Shown here: positions 46,880-55,728 of the stretch, one piece after another | Position numbering within the stretch: the stretch's first letter is position 1 | How the letters are laid out: every line of letters begins with the position of its first letter | NCBI RefSeq assembly: GCF_002968635.1 | Contig: NZ_PVBN01000003.1 | Span: 124,001 to 188,000, forward strand | Direction of reading: 5' to 3' | DNA length: 64,000 bases | From: Neorhizobium alkalisoli | GTDB taxonomy: Bacteria; Pseudomonadota; Alphaproteobacteria; Rhizobiales; Rhizobiaceae | Notes under the pieces: generated by a model | The model's database searches: none | Told to the model about the DNA's origin: nothing | Seen by the model: only the letters and a program-made list of their open reading frames with translations | Program-made: the position numbers and the translations under genes

Positions 46880-47260
46880 ATGCGCTCAATGTCTGCCCAT
46901 GCGTTTGAAGTCGGGGCGGCATCCTTTGGTGCCCCGCAATCCTCCTTCCTCTCGCCGCGGCGGGTGTCTGACCTGCTGGGCGTCACTCATGCGGAGTTGG
47001 CAAAGCTGATTGGCGTTGCCCGCAACACTCTGACTGCCAAAAGCGGAGCTCGCAAGGTGGATGCCGCCTTGAGCCCCGTAGTGCGCATTCTTGCGATGGC
47101 AAGCGAGATGGCGGGAGACGAAAACCGCGCAGCAATCTGGTTCAAGCACCAGCCCATCCCCGGATGGGCCGGCAAGACCGCCTATGACCTGGTGGGCGAG
47201 GGCAAGGCGGACAAGGTGCTTGCCTATCTGGAAGCGGTACGCTCCGGCGTCTATGCCTGA
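46880..47260 (+). CDS. Xre/MbcA/ParS-type antitoxin
   Basis: A 126-residue antitoxin. The N-terminal part (about 25-80) is an Xre-like helix-turn-helix (SPRRVSDLLGVTHAELAKLIGVARNTL), and the C terminus is the DUF2384 toxin-binding domain (AAIWFKHQPIPGWAGKTAYDLVGEGKADKVLAYLEA in part). Its stop overlaps the RES gene start by eight bases, the usual layout for this toxin-antitoxin type. It should bind and block the toxin and repress its own promoter. An ATG three codons further on is an alternative start. Confidence 0.9.
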   Translation: MRSMSAHAFEVGAASFGAPQSSFLSPRRVSDLLGVTHAELAKLIGVARNTLTAKSGARKVDAALSPVVRILAMASEMAGDENRAAIWFKHQPIPGWAGKTAYDLVGEGKADKVLAYLEAVRSGVYA

Positions 47261-47768
47261 CGCGGGTTCTTCCTCCTTGGTGCTGTGGCGAGCCTATGTG
47301 CCACGCTGGGCTCACGCGCCGCTTTCCGGGGAGGGCGCCGCCCGTTTCGGCGGGCGTTGGAACCCTGTTGGCGCGCCGACCATCTACGCCGCACGAGAAT
47401 TGTCCACCGCGTGGGCCGAATACAATCAGGGCTTCGTCCAACATCCGGCCCTGATCGTTCAGTTGCGGCTCGAAGGCGCGCGACTGGCGGATCTCACCAA
47501 TCCCGCCACTCTGGCGGAATTCGGCATCGAAGAGACGATACACCAATGCGAATGGCGGGCCGACCTGGATGCCGGGCGGCTGCCGGCTACCCACGCCCTC
47601 AGGGAAAGGCTGATGGAAGTGGGTTTCGATGGCGTAATCTATCCATCCTTCATGTCGCCGGGCGGCACCTGCGTTGCGCTCTGGCGCTGGAACACTACCG
47701 AAGCTCCCAAGATCGAGGTCATCGATCCGGAGGGGCGGCTGCCGAAAGATCCGGCATCCTGGCTGTAA
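47253..47768 (+). CDS. RES-domain toxin
   Basis: A 171-residue RES-family toxin. Family hallmarks are visible: the early arginine in LWRAY, GGRWNPVGAPTIYAARELSTAWAE with the motif Arg and catalytic Glu, and the late serine in YPSF. Characterised RES toxins degrade NAD+ and arrest growth. The start ATG at 47253 overlaps the antitoxin stop, so the toxin is translated by coupling. The protein appears full length with no frame break, so the module is probably functional. Confidence 0.9.
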   Translation: MPDAGSSSLVLWRAYVPRWAHAPLSGEGAARFGGRWNPVGAPTIYAARELSTAWAEYNQGFVQHPALIVQLRLEGARLADLTNPATLAEFGIEETIHQCEWRADLDAGRLPATHALRERLMEVGFDGVIYPSFMSPGGTCVALWRWNTTEAPKIEVIDPEGRLPKDPASWL

Positions 47769-47918
47769 GCCGAGCGCAGAGAGTGAACGCAACAAAATGC
47801 CCGCCTAATAATCCTAAACCAGGGGCTGGAGCCGGGTGGATGCTCAACCTTAGCATTCAAAATTTAGGGTAATGTAATATTTTAGCGCGAATGATGCGTC
47901 GAAGCAAAAGCGGCGGAC

Positions 47919-49625
47919 ATGCAGCAGCACAATCGGATCAAATCGCACGTCACATTCGTGCTCACATTGCTAACGGCACTTGCTGCGGTCTTAATCGCCG
48001 GCTTTGCCTGGTTTGCATCGGCAAAGGTCGATGACATCGCCATGGAGCGGCAGAAGGACTTCGTCAAACATGGTCTTGACGAGCAGGTGAGGGCCGTGGC
48101 GCGTGAGTTGGAGAGCGTCACCACCTGGGATGATGCCGTTCTTTTCGCGCCCACCGGGCCACGCGAATGGGTTACCTACAATCTCGGCATTTGGATGCAC
48201 CAATATTTCGGTCATGACCGGACTTATGTGTTCAATCCGCAAGACGAACTGGCTTATGTCGTACGGGACGGCAAGGACATCCCGGTTCCCACTTTTCTCA
48301 ACGATGCTGAGCCGGTGTCGGCACTGAGGGAAACCGTTCGGGGAGTCCTTCGCAAGCAGATGACGCAGGACAACGCCGCTCAACCGGAAATTGCCGAGAT
48401 CTTTGAGACCAAGATCGTCGACATTGACGGACATCCCGCGGTAGTCAGTGCAAGACCGATCGTGCCGAATTCGGACAAAGTTTCTCTCGTTCCGGGGCAG
48501 GAATATATCACCGTTGCCGTAAAATTCCTCGACAGCGCCGTTGTCGGCGAGATCGCTCGCTATGCCAGGCTCAACAAATTGCGTTATGCCAGCACGGCGC
48601 CAGCGTCTCTCGCGACCATTCCGATCCTTTCGACAGCCGGGCAAACTCTCGGGTATCTCGTTTGGGAGCCAATCCGCCCGGGCATGATGCTGATTGAACA
48701 GATCGCGCCTGCCGGCCTTGCAGGCGTCGTTGTGGCAATGGGCGTGGTGATCTTCCTTGGCCGAGGCCTGCACAAGACCTCTGTCGATCTGTCGGAAAGC
48801 CGGCTCGCCTTGATGCGCCATCGCGACGAGCTGGAGGAGACGGTGAAGCTCCGGACAATGGAAATCGAACGACAGCGGGAAGAACTCGACAGGCTTTTGG
48901 CACAGGAACGTCATGTGAACGCCCTGCAGCGCCAGTTCGTCGCGATGGCCTCCCATGAATTTCGCACTCCGCTTGCCATCATCGATGCCGCGGCCCAGCG
49001 CCTGTCGCGTGCTAAGGCCGGCAGCAAACCCGGTTACGTTGCCGAAAAATCGGCGCAGATCCGTTCTGCCGTGCTTCGCATGGTTGATCTCATGGAAAGC
49101 ATATTGTCCGCAGGCAGACTGGAAACCGGGAAGGCAGAAATCAAGCTGGAGCGGTTTTCATTAGTGGATTTGATCGAGAGCTGTTGCGGACGTCAATCCG
49201 AGATCCGAAACTCACATGTCTTCCACAGGGATCTGATCAAATTGCCCCAGACGATTCTCGCGGATCGTGCGGCGGTCGAGCAGGTCATCACCAATTTGCT
49301 GTCAAACGCCGCCAAATATGCACCACAGGCACCGGACATCCGTATCACCGCCTGGACGCAAGACCAGATGGCCTTTGTGTCTATCGCCGACGAAGGCATC
49401 GGCATGGATGCCGAGGACCTACCCAAACTCTTCCAGCCGTATTACCGAGCCAGAAGCGCCAGCGGCATTGCCGGAACCGGCATTGGCCTTAATATCGTCA
49501 AGCAGATTATCGACCTTCATGGCGGCTCGGTTTCAGTCGAAAGCATTCTTGGCAAAGGAACGACCTTCACGGTTGCGCTTCCAACCGACGGTCCCCTCGC
49601 CAATCTTGTCAAACAGGCAGCATAA
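47919..49625 (+). CDS. Membrane sensor histidine kinase with CHASE4 domain
   Basis: A 568-residue kinase. TM1 is at about residues 11-35; a periplasmic CHASE4-type sensor follows (about 40-255, with the typical ELESVTTWDDA); TM2 is at about 263-283; a coiled coil (300-335) leads to the H box with H346 in ASHEFRTPL; the ATPase domain has NLLSNAAKYAP, IADEGIGM and GTGIGLNIVKQI. The signal is unknown. The next gene, 12 bases later, encodes its receiver partner, so they form an operon. Confidence 0.92.
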   Translation: MQQHNRIKSHVTFVLTLLTALAAVLIAGFAWFASAKVDDIAMERQKDFVKHGLDEQVRAVARELESVTTWDDAVLFAPTGPREWVTYNLGIWMHQYFGHDRTYVFNPQDELAYVVRDGKDIPVPTFLNDAEPVSALRETVRGVLRKQMTQDNAAQPEIAEIFETKIVDIDGHPAVVSARPIVPNSDKVSLVPGQEYITVAVKFLDSAVVGEIARYARLNKLRYASTAPASLATIPILSTAGQTLGYLVWEPIRPGMMLIEQIAPAGLAGVVVAMGVVIFLGRGLHKTSVDLSESRLALMRHRDELEETVKLRTMEIERQREELDRLLAQERHVNALQRQFVAMASHEFRTPLAIIDAAAQRLSRAKAGSKPGYVAEKSAQIRSAVLRMVDLMESILSAGRLETGKAEIKLERFSLVDLIESCCGRQSEIRNSHVFHRDLIKLPQTILADRAAVEQVITNLLSNAAKYAPQAPDIRITAWTQDQMAFVSIADEGIGMDAEDLPKLFQPYYRARSASGIAGTGIGLNIVKQIIDLHGGSVSVESILGKGTTFTVALPTDGPLANLVKQAA

Positions 49626-49637
49626 GGAAATGCCCCA

Positions 49638-50039
49638 ATGATGACCGTACTTTGCATCGATGACGAAGCTGACATTCGCCAGTTGATCGTCGAGGAACTG
49701 ACGGATGCCGGGTTCAAGACTCTGGAGGCTGCCAATGGGCAAGAGGGACTCGAGGTCATCTTGTCTCACTGGCCGGATATCGTCATCTGCGACATCTCGA
49801 TGCCGATCATGGATGGGCAGCAATTGCTTGCCGAAATTCAAGTCAATCATCCAGAGCTTTCCAACATTCCCTTCATCCTGCTGACGGCATTGACGGACAA
49901 GGAAAACGTGCTGACGGGCCTACGTGCCGGCGCGGCGGATTATCTGACCAAGCCGATCGATTTCGACCTGCTGTTGGCCAAGCTCGCCGGCTGCGTCACG
50001 CGTATCGAAAATGACAGGGCAGTCGGCCGAGCCCTTTGA
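49638..50039 (+). CDS. Receiver-only response regulator
   Basis: A 133-residue single-domain CheY-like protein. The acidic pair DDE near the N terminus, the phosphate acceptor D52 (CDISMPIMDG), the conserved threonine in LLTAL and the lysine in YLTKPID are present. There is no output domain, so it must act by protein contact or pass phosphate on. Two adjacent ATGs are possible starts. It is cotranscribed with the CHASE4 kinase. Confidence 0.92.
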   Translation: MMTVLCIDDEADIRQLIVEELTDAGFKTLEAANGQEGLEVILSHWPDIVICDISMPIMDGQQLLAEIQVNHPELSNIPFILLTALTDKENVLTGLRAGAADYLTKPIDFDLLLAKLAGCVTRIENDRAVGRAL

Positions 50040-50046
50040 AGACGGC

Positions 50047-50946
50047 TCATGGCCAGGCGGCATAGCTCGTTTCCGGGCGTATTTTCTTGAGCGCCACTCC
50101 CTGCCGATGGGCTCGCGGGGAGACGCCGGCGATGCGCTTGAAGAATCGACTGAAATAAGCGGCGTCCTTGAACCCCAGTGCTTCGGCGATTTCGGCGATC
50201 TGCAGGGCGGAGCCGTCGAGCAGGATTGCCGCCTCGGCCATAAGCCGCCCATGGATGATCTCCATGGGCGTGCGCCCCGTAGCGCGCCGAATGGCGCTCG
50301 TCAGGCGATGGGTCGTGACGCCGAGCGCATTCGCGTAGTCCGGAATCGTCCAGTGGTCGCGGATATGTAGTTCCACCAGATGCACGAAGCCGCGCACGAT
50401 CGCGCGGGGTGAGGGCTGTGGCTGGTCGGCGGCCGGTTCCGCCAGCCGCCAGATAGCAAGCAACAGGAGCGCTAGGTGATGGCGGATCACCTCCTGTGCT
50501 CCCGGCTGCCCCGCCTTCAATTCCTGCTCGATGGTCGCGATGGTGCTGAGCATTCGCCGCGCATCCGAAAACGGCAGGCGACTGCCAAGAATGGGTCGAG
50601 CGATCGCTTCACGCACTTGGGCAAAGACGGCCCCAGTCGGCATGGCGGAGCCGAGCGTTACGTCCGGTACCGCGAGCGATGCGCCTTCCGCGCCTGCGTC
50701 AAACAGGATGGATCCCTTTTCACCGGCCGGAGCCCAGACGATTGCCGGGCCGGCGAGGGGGACTTCCCGGCGCCCAAGCCGGATATGCGCCGCTCCCGAA
50801 CCGATCAGAAAGATGCGATTGCGGGTTCCGCGAAAGGTCCATTCGGAATGGGAAAGCGCGCCGTGAAAGAGGCGCGCCTCGATTGAGGCAGGCGGCGGCG
50901 CTGGCACGTGCAGCGCAGCATTTTTGACTGGCGGAGTGATAGGCAT
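50047..50946 (-). CDS. AraC-family transcriptional regulator
   Basis: A 299-residue regulator with an N-terminal cupin-like sensing domain (about 25-120) and a C-terminal double helix-turn-helix (about 195-290; DYANALGVTTHRLTSAIRRATG and IAEIAEALGFKDAAYFSRFFKRIAG). It is divergent from the branched-chain-type importer operon at 51129 and so is the likely activator of that operon. It converges on the receiver gene with seven bases between. Confidence 0.9.
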   Translation of the reverse strand: MPITPPVKNAALHVPAPPPASIEARLFHGALSHSEWTFRGTRNRIFLIGSGAAHIRLGRREVPLAGPAIVWAPAGEKGSILFDAGAEGASLAVPDVTLGSAMPTGAVFAQVREAIARPILGSRLPFSDARRMLSTIATIEQELKAGQPGAQEVIRHHLALLLLAIWRLAEPAADQPQPSPRAIVRGFVHLVELHIRDHWTIPDYANALGVTTHRLTSAIRRATGRTPMEIIHGRLMAEAAILLDGSALQIAEIAEALGFKDAAYFSRFFKRIAGVSPRAHRQGVALKKIRPETSYAAWP

Positions 50947-51128
50947 GCTTCGACGGCCCCCTTCCCCGAAAAGTACAAATATCTCCGCTAAAAGTCTATT
51001 CCCATCGGTAGGGCCTCGGGCCTATCTTTGTGACAGTTGGCGACTGTACCCGGTTGGAGACACAGACCGGATAGCAGGGCGCTGGCAGAAACGGCCTGTG
51101 GGGAGCAGGCCCAATCGGGAGGACAATC

Positions 51129-52370
51129 ATGAAAAACCTTGAGCGCAGGCGCGTCCTGCGAGCGATGGCGCTTGCCGGCACGGTTGCCGCGACCGGCCTT
51201 TTGGCGGGCATGACGGGCGCCGCGATGGCCCAGGACCGGACATCGGTGAAGATCGGGTATGCGATCTCCAAGACCGGCGGCAATGCCGGCGGCGCCGGCA
51301 TCACCACGCTGCCGAATTACAAGCTGTGGGTGAAGGACGTGAACGACGCCGGTGGCCTGGAATTGCCGGACGGCAAGAAGCTGCCGATCGAAGTCATTGA
51401 ATACGACGACCGCTCGTCGGCCGAAGAAGTCGTTCGCGCCGTCGAGCGTCTCGCAACCCAGGACAAGGTGGATTTCATCCTCGTTCCCTGGGGCACCGGT
51501 TTCAATCTTGCCGTGGCACCGCTTTTTGACCGGCATGGCTATCCGCAGCTCGCCGTTTCCGCCGTCACCGACAAGGCACCGGATTTCGTCAAGCGATGGA
51601 AGAAGAGCTTCTGGATGCTCGGCGGCGGCCATGACTATGCGAACGCCCTCGCCTCGATCCTTGCCGATGCGAAGAAGGCTGGCACAGTCAACGGCAAGGT
51701 CGCGATGATTTCTGTTGCCGACGGTTTCGGCATCGACCTGGTCACCGCGGCGCGACCCGCCTTCAAGAAAGCCGGCATCGAAGTGGTTTACGACAAGACC
51801 TATCCGGGCGGCACCTCCGACTTCTCGCCGATGATCAACGAAGCGAAATCGAGCGGCGCTGACGCATTCGTCGCCTTTTCCTACCCGCCGGAAACCTTTG
51901 CGCTCACTCAGCAGGCCCAGGTGGCCAGCTTTAGCCCGAAAATCCTCTATCTCGGTGTTGGCACCGGCTTTCCGGTCTACGGCAAGAACAACGGCGAAAA
52001 CGCGACAGGCATCATGAGCCTCGGCGGCATCGATCCGAACAACAAGATGAATGCCGAGTACCGCAAGCGTCATGAGGCGGTAACGGGCGTGGCTCCCGAT
52101 TACTGGGGGAGTGTCATTACCTATGCCAGCCTGCAGATGCTGCAGGAGGCGATCAAGCGCAAGGGTCTCGACAAGGCCGCCGTCTCCACCGAGCTTGCCT
52201 CGGGCGCGTTCCAGACAGTGCTCGGGGAAACCAAGTTCGAGGATAACCAGCTTCGCCAGCTCTGGTGGGCCGGCCAATGGCAGAACGGCCAGTTCGTTGG
52301 TGTCATGCCGGCCGACCGTAAAGGCGCGAGCAAGGTCATACTGCCGCGTGGCGACTGGAAGAAGAAATAG
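51129..52370 (+). CDS. Branched-chain-type ABC substrate-binding protein
   Basis: A 413-residue periplasmic protein of the LivK/Peripla_BP_6 family. The N terminus NLERRRVLRAMALAGTVAATGLLAG has an RRR stretch before the hydrophobic core, compatible with Tat or Sec export, with cleavage near AMAQ. The first lobe has KIGYAISKTGGNAGGAG and the hinge region PWGTGFNLAVAPLF. Members of this group bind amino acids, amides, ureas or aromatic acids. The neighbouring aldehyde dehydrogenase, SDR and cupin genes favour an aromatic or related carbon source. Confidence 0.9.
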   Translation: MKNLERRRVLRAMALAGTVAATGLLAGMTGAAMAQDRTSVKIGYAISKTGGNAGGAGITTLPNYKLWVKDVNDAGGLELPDGKKLPIEVIEYDDRSSAEEVVRAVERLATQDKVDFILVPWGTGFNLAVAPLFDRHGYPQLAVSAVTDKAPDFVKRWKKSFWMLGGGHDYANALASILADAKKAGTVNGKVAMISVADGFGIDLVTAARPAFKKAGIEVVYDKTYPGGTSDFSPMINEAKSSGADAFVAFSYPPETFALTQQAQVASFSPKILYLGVGTGFPVYGKNNGENATGIMSLGGIDPNNKMNAEYRKRHEAVTGVAPDYWGSVITYASLQMLQEAIKRKGLDKAAVSTELASGAFQTVLGETKFEDNQLRQLWWAGQWQNGQFVGVMPADRKGASKVILPRGDWKKK

Positions 52371-52391
52371 GCCGGCGGCTTCATTTCTTGG

Positions 52392-52416
52392 AGCCGTGAG
52401 CTGACCGCTCGCGGCT
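52392..52416 (+). promoter_or_regulatory. Hairpin after the branched-chain-type binding-protein gene
   Basis: AGCCGTGAGC (52392-52401) pairs with GCTCGCGGCT (52407-52416), ten pairs with one T-G wobble and a five-base loop, 21 bases after the stop. No T tract follows. Confidence 0.55.
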
Positions 52417-52450
52417 TCGCCGATTGCGTTTGAACGAAGGAGGCTGCCCG

Positions 52451-53323
52451 ATGCTTGTCGCGGCCCTGTTGTCCGGGCTGGTGCTCGGCGGAACCTATGC
52501 GCTCGTCGCCATGGGGTTGACGCTCCAATACGGAATCGCCCGCATCATGAATCTTGCCTATGGCGAGATGATCATCTCCGCGGCCTTTCTCGCGTATGTG
52601 ATGTTCTCGACGCTGGGGTTAAATCCGGTCGCTGGCCTGCTGATCGCCGTGCCGACCGGTTTTGCGCTTGGTTACGTCGTATACGGGGCGATGATGACTC
52701 CCCTTGTAGCCCGGGCTCGCGACAGGGCGAGCCTGGAAATAGACTCCATCCTCGCGACCTTCGGCCTGCTTTTTGTTTTCCAGGGCGTGATGCTGGTCAC
52801 CTTCGGCGCCAACTTCACCAGCTACAGCTATCTGAACGATCCGGTGACGATCTTTGGCACCACGCTTGCGGCAAATCGCGTCCTGGCACTCATTCTGGCC
52901 GTCGTCTTCGGCGGCGGCCTCTATCTCCTTCTCACCCGGACGCTCTGGGGCACGGCGCTGCGCGCCGTTGCGGTTAACCCTGGCGCGGCCCCGCTGGTCG
53001 GCATCGACGTCAACCGCGCCGCGCGGCTCGCATTCGCCCTCGGCAGCGGGCTGGCGGCTGCCGGCGGTGTTGTCATCTCGATGTACCAGACGTTTACGGC
53101 CACGAGCGGCGTGGTGTTCACCATGAAGGCGCTGATTGTGGTGATCATGGGTGGCGTCGGCAATCTTATCGGTGCTTTGTCCGCCGGCTTGATCCTCGGT
53201 CTGGTGGAAACCTTCGTCGCGACATACATCGATCCGGGGCTCACGCTTGCAGCGACCTACACGATCTTCCTCGCGGTGTTGTTGTGGCGCCCGGCAGGCC
53301 TGTTCGGAAGGCTGACGCGATGA
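52451..53323 (+). CDS. Branched-chain-type ABC permease (LivH type)
   Basis: A 290-residue permease with about eight TM helices. The conserved LivH segments LTLQYGIARIMNLAYGE near the N terminus and GGVGNLIGALSAGLILGLVE near the C terminus are present. AAGGAGG precedes the ATG at 52451. The stop overlaps the next permease start by four bases (ATGA). Confidence 0.92.
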   Translation: MLVAALLSGLVLGGTYALVAMGLTLQYGIARIMNLAYGEMIISAAFLAYVMFSTLGLNPVAGLLIAVPTGFALGYVVYGAMMTPLVARARDRASLEIDSILATFGLLFVFQGVMLVTFGANFTSYSYLNDPVTIFGTTLAANRVLALILAVVFGGGLYLLLTRTLWGTALRAVAVNPGAAPLVGIDVNRAARLAFALGSGLAAAGGVVISMYQTFTATSGVVFTMKALIVVIMGGVGNLIGALSAGLILGLVETFVATYIDPGLTLAATYTIFLAVLLWRPAGLFGRLTR

Positions 53324-54270
53324 GCCGCAAGCTTCTTCCCGCGTTTGTCTTTGCCTTGGTCGTTGCGGCGCTCGCTTACGTTCCGTTTATCGCCGGCTCT
53401 TATGGCATCACCCTCGGCATCGGCATGCTGGGCTATGTGACCCTTGCCACCGCCTGGGCGCTTTTCTCCGGCCCGACGCGATATGTATCGCTCGCCACCG
53501 TCGCATTTTTCGGCATCGGAGCCTATACGGTCGCGGTCTTCAGCGAAAGCATGGTCTACCCGCTGCTGCTTGCTGTTGCCGGCGTGATAGGACTTGCAGT
53601 GGCGCTGGTGGTCGGCCTCGCGACGCTGCGTCTCGCCGGCGTCTACTTCGTCATCTTCACCTTCGGCCTCGCAGAGCTCATCCGGCAGCTCGTCACGTGG
53701 TATGAGGTCAACGTGACCGGCACGCTTGGGCGCTACATCTTTCTTCCGGTGACGCCGGAAGGCATCTACTGGCAGCTCCTGGGGCTGGCCACGACCGCCT
53801 TTCTGATATCCTGGTGGATTGGCCGCAGTCGTATCGGTCTGGCCTTGAAAGTCATCGGCGACGACGAGGTGGTTGCGTCCCATTGCGGCATCAACATTGC
53901 CCGGGTGAAGCTCGCGTTGTTTACCGTTTCCTCGGTGCTGATCACGCTCGTGGGGGCGATACAGGCACCTCGTTGGACCTATGTCGAGCCGACGATCGCC
54001 TTCAACCCGACTGTCTCTTTCCTGACGCTGATCATGGCCTTGCTGGGCGGTGCGAACCGGCTGACCGGGCCGCTGCTTGGTGCGGTGCCTCTCTTCATGC
54101 TCTTCGAATGGCTGTCGGCCAATTTTCCAAACCATTACTCCATCATCCTTGGTCTCGTCTTCATTGCCATCGTTTTCGTACTGCCTCGCGGTGTGCTTGC
54201 CTTTGCAGAAGAGAACTGGCGGCGGTGGCGCAAGAGTGGGGTCAAGAACCTGCCGGCGGTGGCCGAATGA
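53320..54270 (+). CDS. Branched-chain-type ABC permease (LivM type)
   Basis: A 316-residue permease with LivM hallmarks: LSLATVAFFGIGAYT-like segment RYVSLATVAFFGIGAYT and GLALKVIGDDEVVASHCGIN, the cytoplasmic loop that contacts the ATPase. About nine hydrophobic segments are visible. Start and stop both overlap neighbouring genes by four bases, so livH, livM and livG homologues are translationally coupled. Confidence 0.92.
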   Translation: MSRKLLPAFVFALVVAALAYVPFIAGSYGITLGIGMLGYVTLATAWALFSGPTRYVSLATVAFFGIGAYTVAVFSESMVYPLLLAVAGVIGLAVALVVGLATLRLAGVYFVIFTFGLAELIRQLVTWYEVNVTGTLGRYIFLPVTPEGIYWQLLGLATTAFLISWWIGRSRIGLALKVIGDDEVVASHCGINIARVKLALFTVSSVLITLVGAIQAPRWTYVEPTIAFNPTVSFLTLIMALLGGANRLTGPLLGAVPLFMLFEWLSANFPNHYSIILGLVFIAIVFVLPRGVLAFAEENWRRWRKSGVKNLPAVAE

Positions 54271-54995
54271 GCGAACTCCTGACGATCAATGGCCTCACGA
54301 AGCGCTTCGGCGGACTGGCGGCGGTCAATGCGGTTTCCTTTTCGGTGGCCAAGGGTGAGGTGGTAGGCCTCCTCGGCCCGAATGGCTCCGGCAAGACCAC
54401 CGTGATGAACATGATTTCCGGTCACCTGCCGCCCACCAGCGGCACGATCGCGCTCGGCAACGAGACTATTTCCGGCCTCCTTCCCAATCGTATTGCGCTG
54501 AAGGGCGTCAGCCGAACTTTCCAGTTGGTACGCGGCCTGCCGTCGTTGACGGTGGCCGAAAATGTCATCGCTGCCCTTGCCTTCGGGCGGCGGAGACTTT
54601 GGGGCGAGACCGCTCGCAGAGAGGCGTTGTTGCGGCTCGACGAAGTGGGTCTTGCCCACCGGGCGAACCAGCTAGCACAGCAGCTCACCTATATCGATCA
54701 GAAGCGGATGGAACTCGCACGCGCTTTGGCCCTGGAGCCGGAACTGCTGCTGCTCGATGAATGGTTGGCAGGCCTCAATCCCACCGAACTGCGCACCGGT
54801 ATCGACCTGATCGATACCATCCGTAAACGTGGTGTCACGATCCTGATGGTCGAACATGTGATGGACGCAATCCGGGCGCTCTGCGGTCGCTGCGTCGTCA
54901 TGAATGCCGGCCGCAAGATCGCGGACGGGCCGACGGCTGAGGCGCTCGCGGATCGGGAAGTCATCACTGCCTATCTGGGAGAGGCTCATGCTTGA
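54267..54995 (+). CDS. Branched-chain-type ABC ATPase (LivG type) with altered signature
   Basis: A 242-residue ATPase with a normal Walker A (GPNGSGKTT) and switch histidine (MVEHVMD). The usual LSGGQ-type signature is replaced by LTYIDQ at residues 140-145, without glycines, and Walker B reads LLLLDEWLAGLNP, with tryptophan for proline at the residue after DE (D164). The gene frame is intact and all neighbours are normal, so this is a divergent subfamily rather than a pseudogene. The start overlaps the livM homologue; the stop overlaps the next ATPase gene by eight bases. Confidence 0.9.
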   Translation: MSELLTINGLTKRFGGLAAVNAVSFSVAKGEVVGLLGPNGSGKTTVMNMISGHLPPTSGTIALGNETISGLLPNRIALKGVSRTFQLVRGLPSLTVAENVIAALAFGRRRLWGETARREALLRLDEVGLAHRANQLAQQLTYIDQKRMELARALALEPELLLLDEWLAGLNPTELRTGIDLIDTIRKRGVTILMVEHVMDAIRALCGRCVVMNAGRKIADGPTAEALADREVITAYLGEAHA

Positions 54996-55701
54996 AGTGG
55001 CGGATCTTTCCCTGCATTACGGCCGCCACGTCGCGCTCAACCGGGTTTCGATCCGGGTCGGCAAAGGCGAGACGGTCGTTATTCTTGGCGCCAACGGCGC
55101 GGGCAAGTCTTCGCTCCTCAAGTCCATAGCCGGTCTTACGAAACCGGACGAGGGCGCAATCGTTTCCTTCGATCGAAGGGTCGTCACCGGCATGCCGGCG
55201 CACCAGGTGGTAGAGGCCGGAATTGCGCTGGTGCCGGAGGGAAGGGGTGTCTTCGGAGACCTGACTGTCGAAGAGAACCTGGCGCTTGGCGCCTATGCCC
55301 GACGTGCCCGCGCGGATGCAAATGACAGTAGGGAATTCGTCTACGACCTCTTTCCCAAGTTGAAGGAGCGCCGCGCGCAATACGTCAACACCATGTCGGG
55401 GGGCGAACAGCAGATGGTGGCGATCGGGCGTGCGCTGATGTCAAAGCCACAGCTTCTGATGCTGGACGAACCGAGCCTCGGTCTCGCCCCGCTGGTTGTC
55501 GGCGAGCTGTTCAAGAGCCTGGGGCGCATCCGCGAGCGGGGTCTGGCGCTTTTGATCGTCGAGCAGAACGTGAAAATGAGCCTGTCGATAGCCGATCGCG
55601 GTTATTTGGCCGAAGCCGGCCGCATCGGCGGCGAGAACACCGCATCGGCGCTTATGGGCGATGCAGCCGTGCAGCGCGCTTTCCTCGGCGCGCCGCGCTG
55701 A
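54988..55701 (+). CDS. Branched-chain-type ABC ATPase (LivF type)
   Basis: A 237-residue ATPase with Walker A GANGAGKSS, a typical LivF signature MSGGEQQM and Walker B LLMLDEPSLGLAP. It would pair with the LivG-type subunit, supplying the only canonical signature in the heterodimer. GGGAGAGG lies before the ATG at 54988 inside the end of the previous gene. Confidence 0.92.
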   Translation: MLEVADLSLHYGRHVALNRVSIRVGKGETVVILGANGAGKSSLLKSIAGLTKPDEGAIVSFDRRVVTGMPAHQVVEAGIALVPEGRGVFGDLTVEENLALGAYARRARADANDSREFVYDLFPKLKERRAQYVNTMSGGEQQMVAIGRALMSKPQLLMLDEPSLGLAPLVVGELFKSLGRIRERGLALLIVEQNVKMSLSIADRGYLAEAGRIGGENTASALMGDAAVQRAFLGAPR

Positions 55702-55728
55702 TTTCAATTTCGAGAAAAGGAGAAATCC

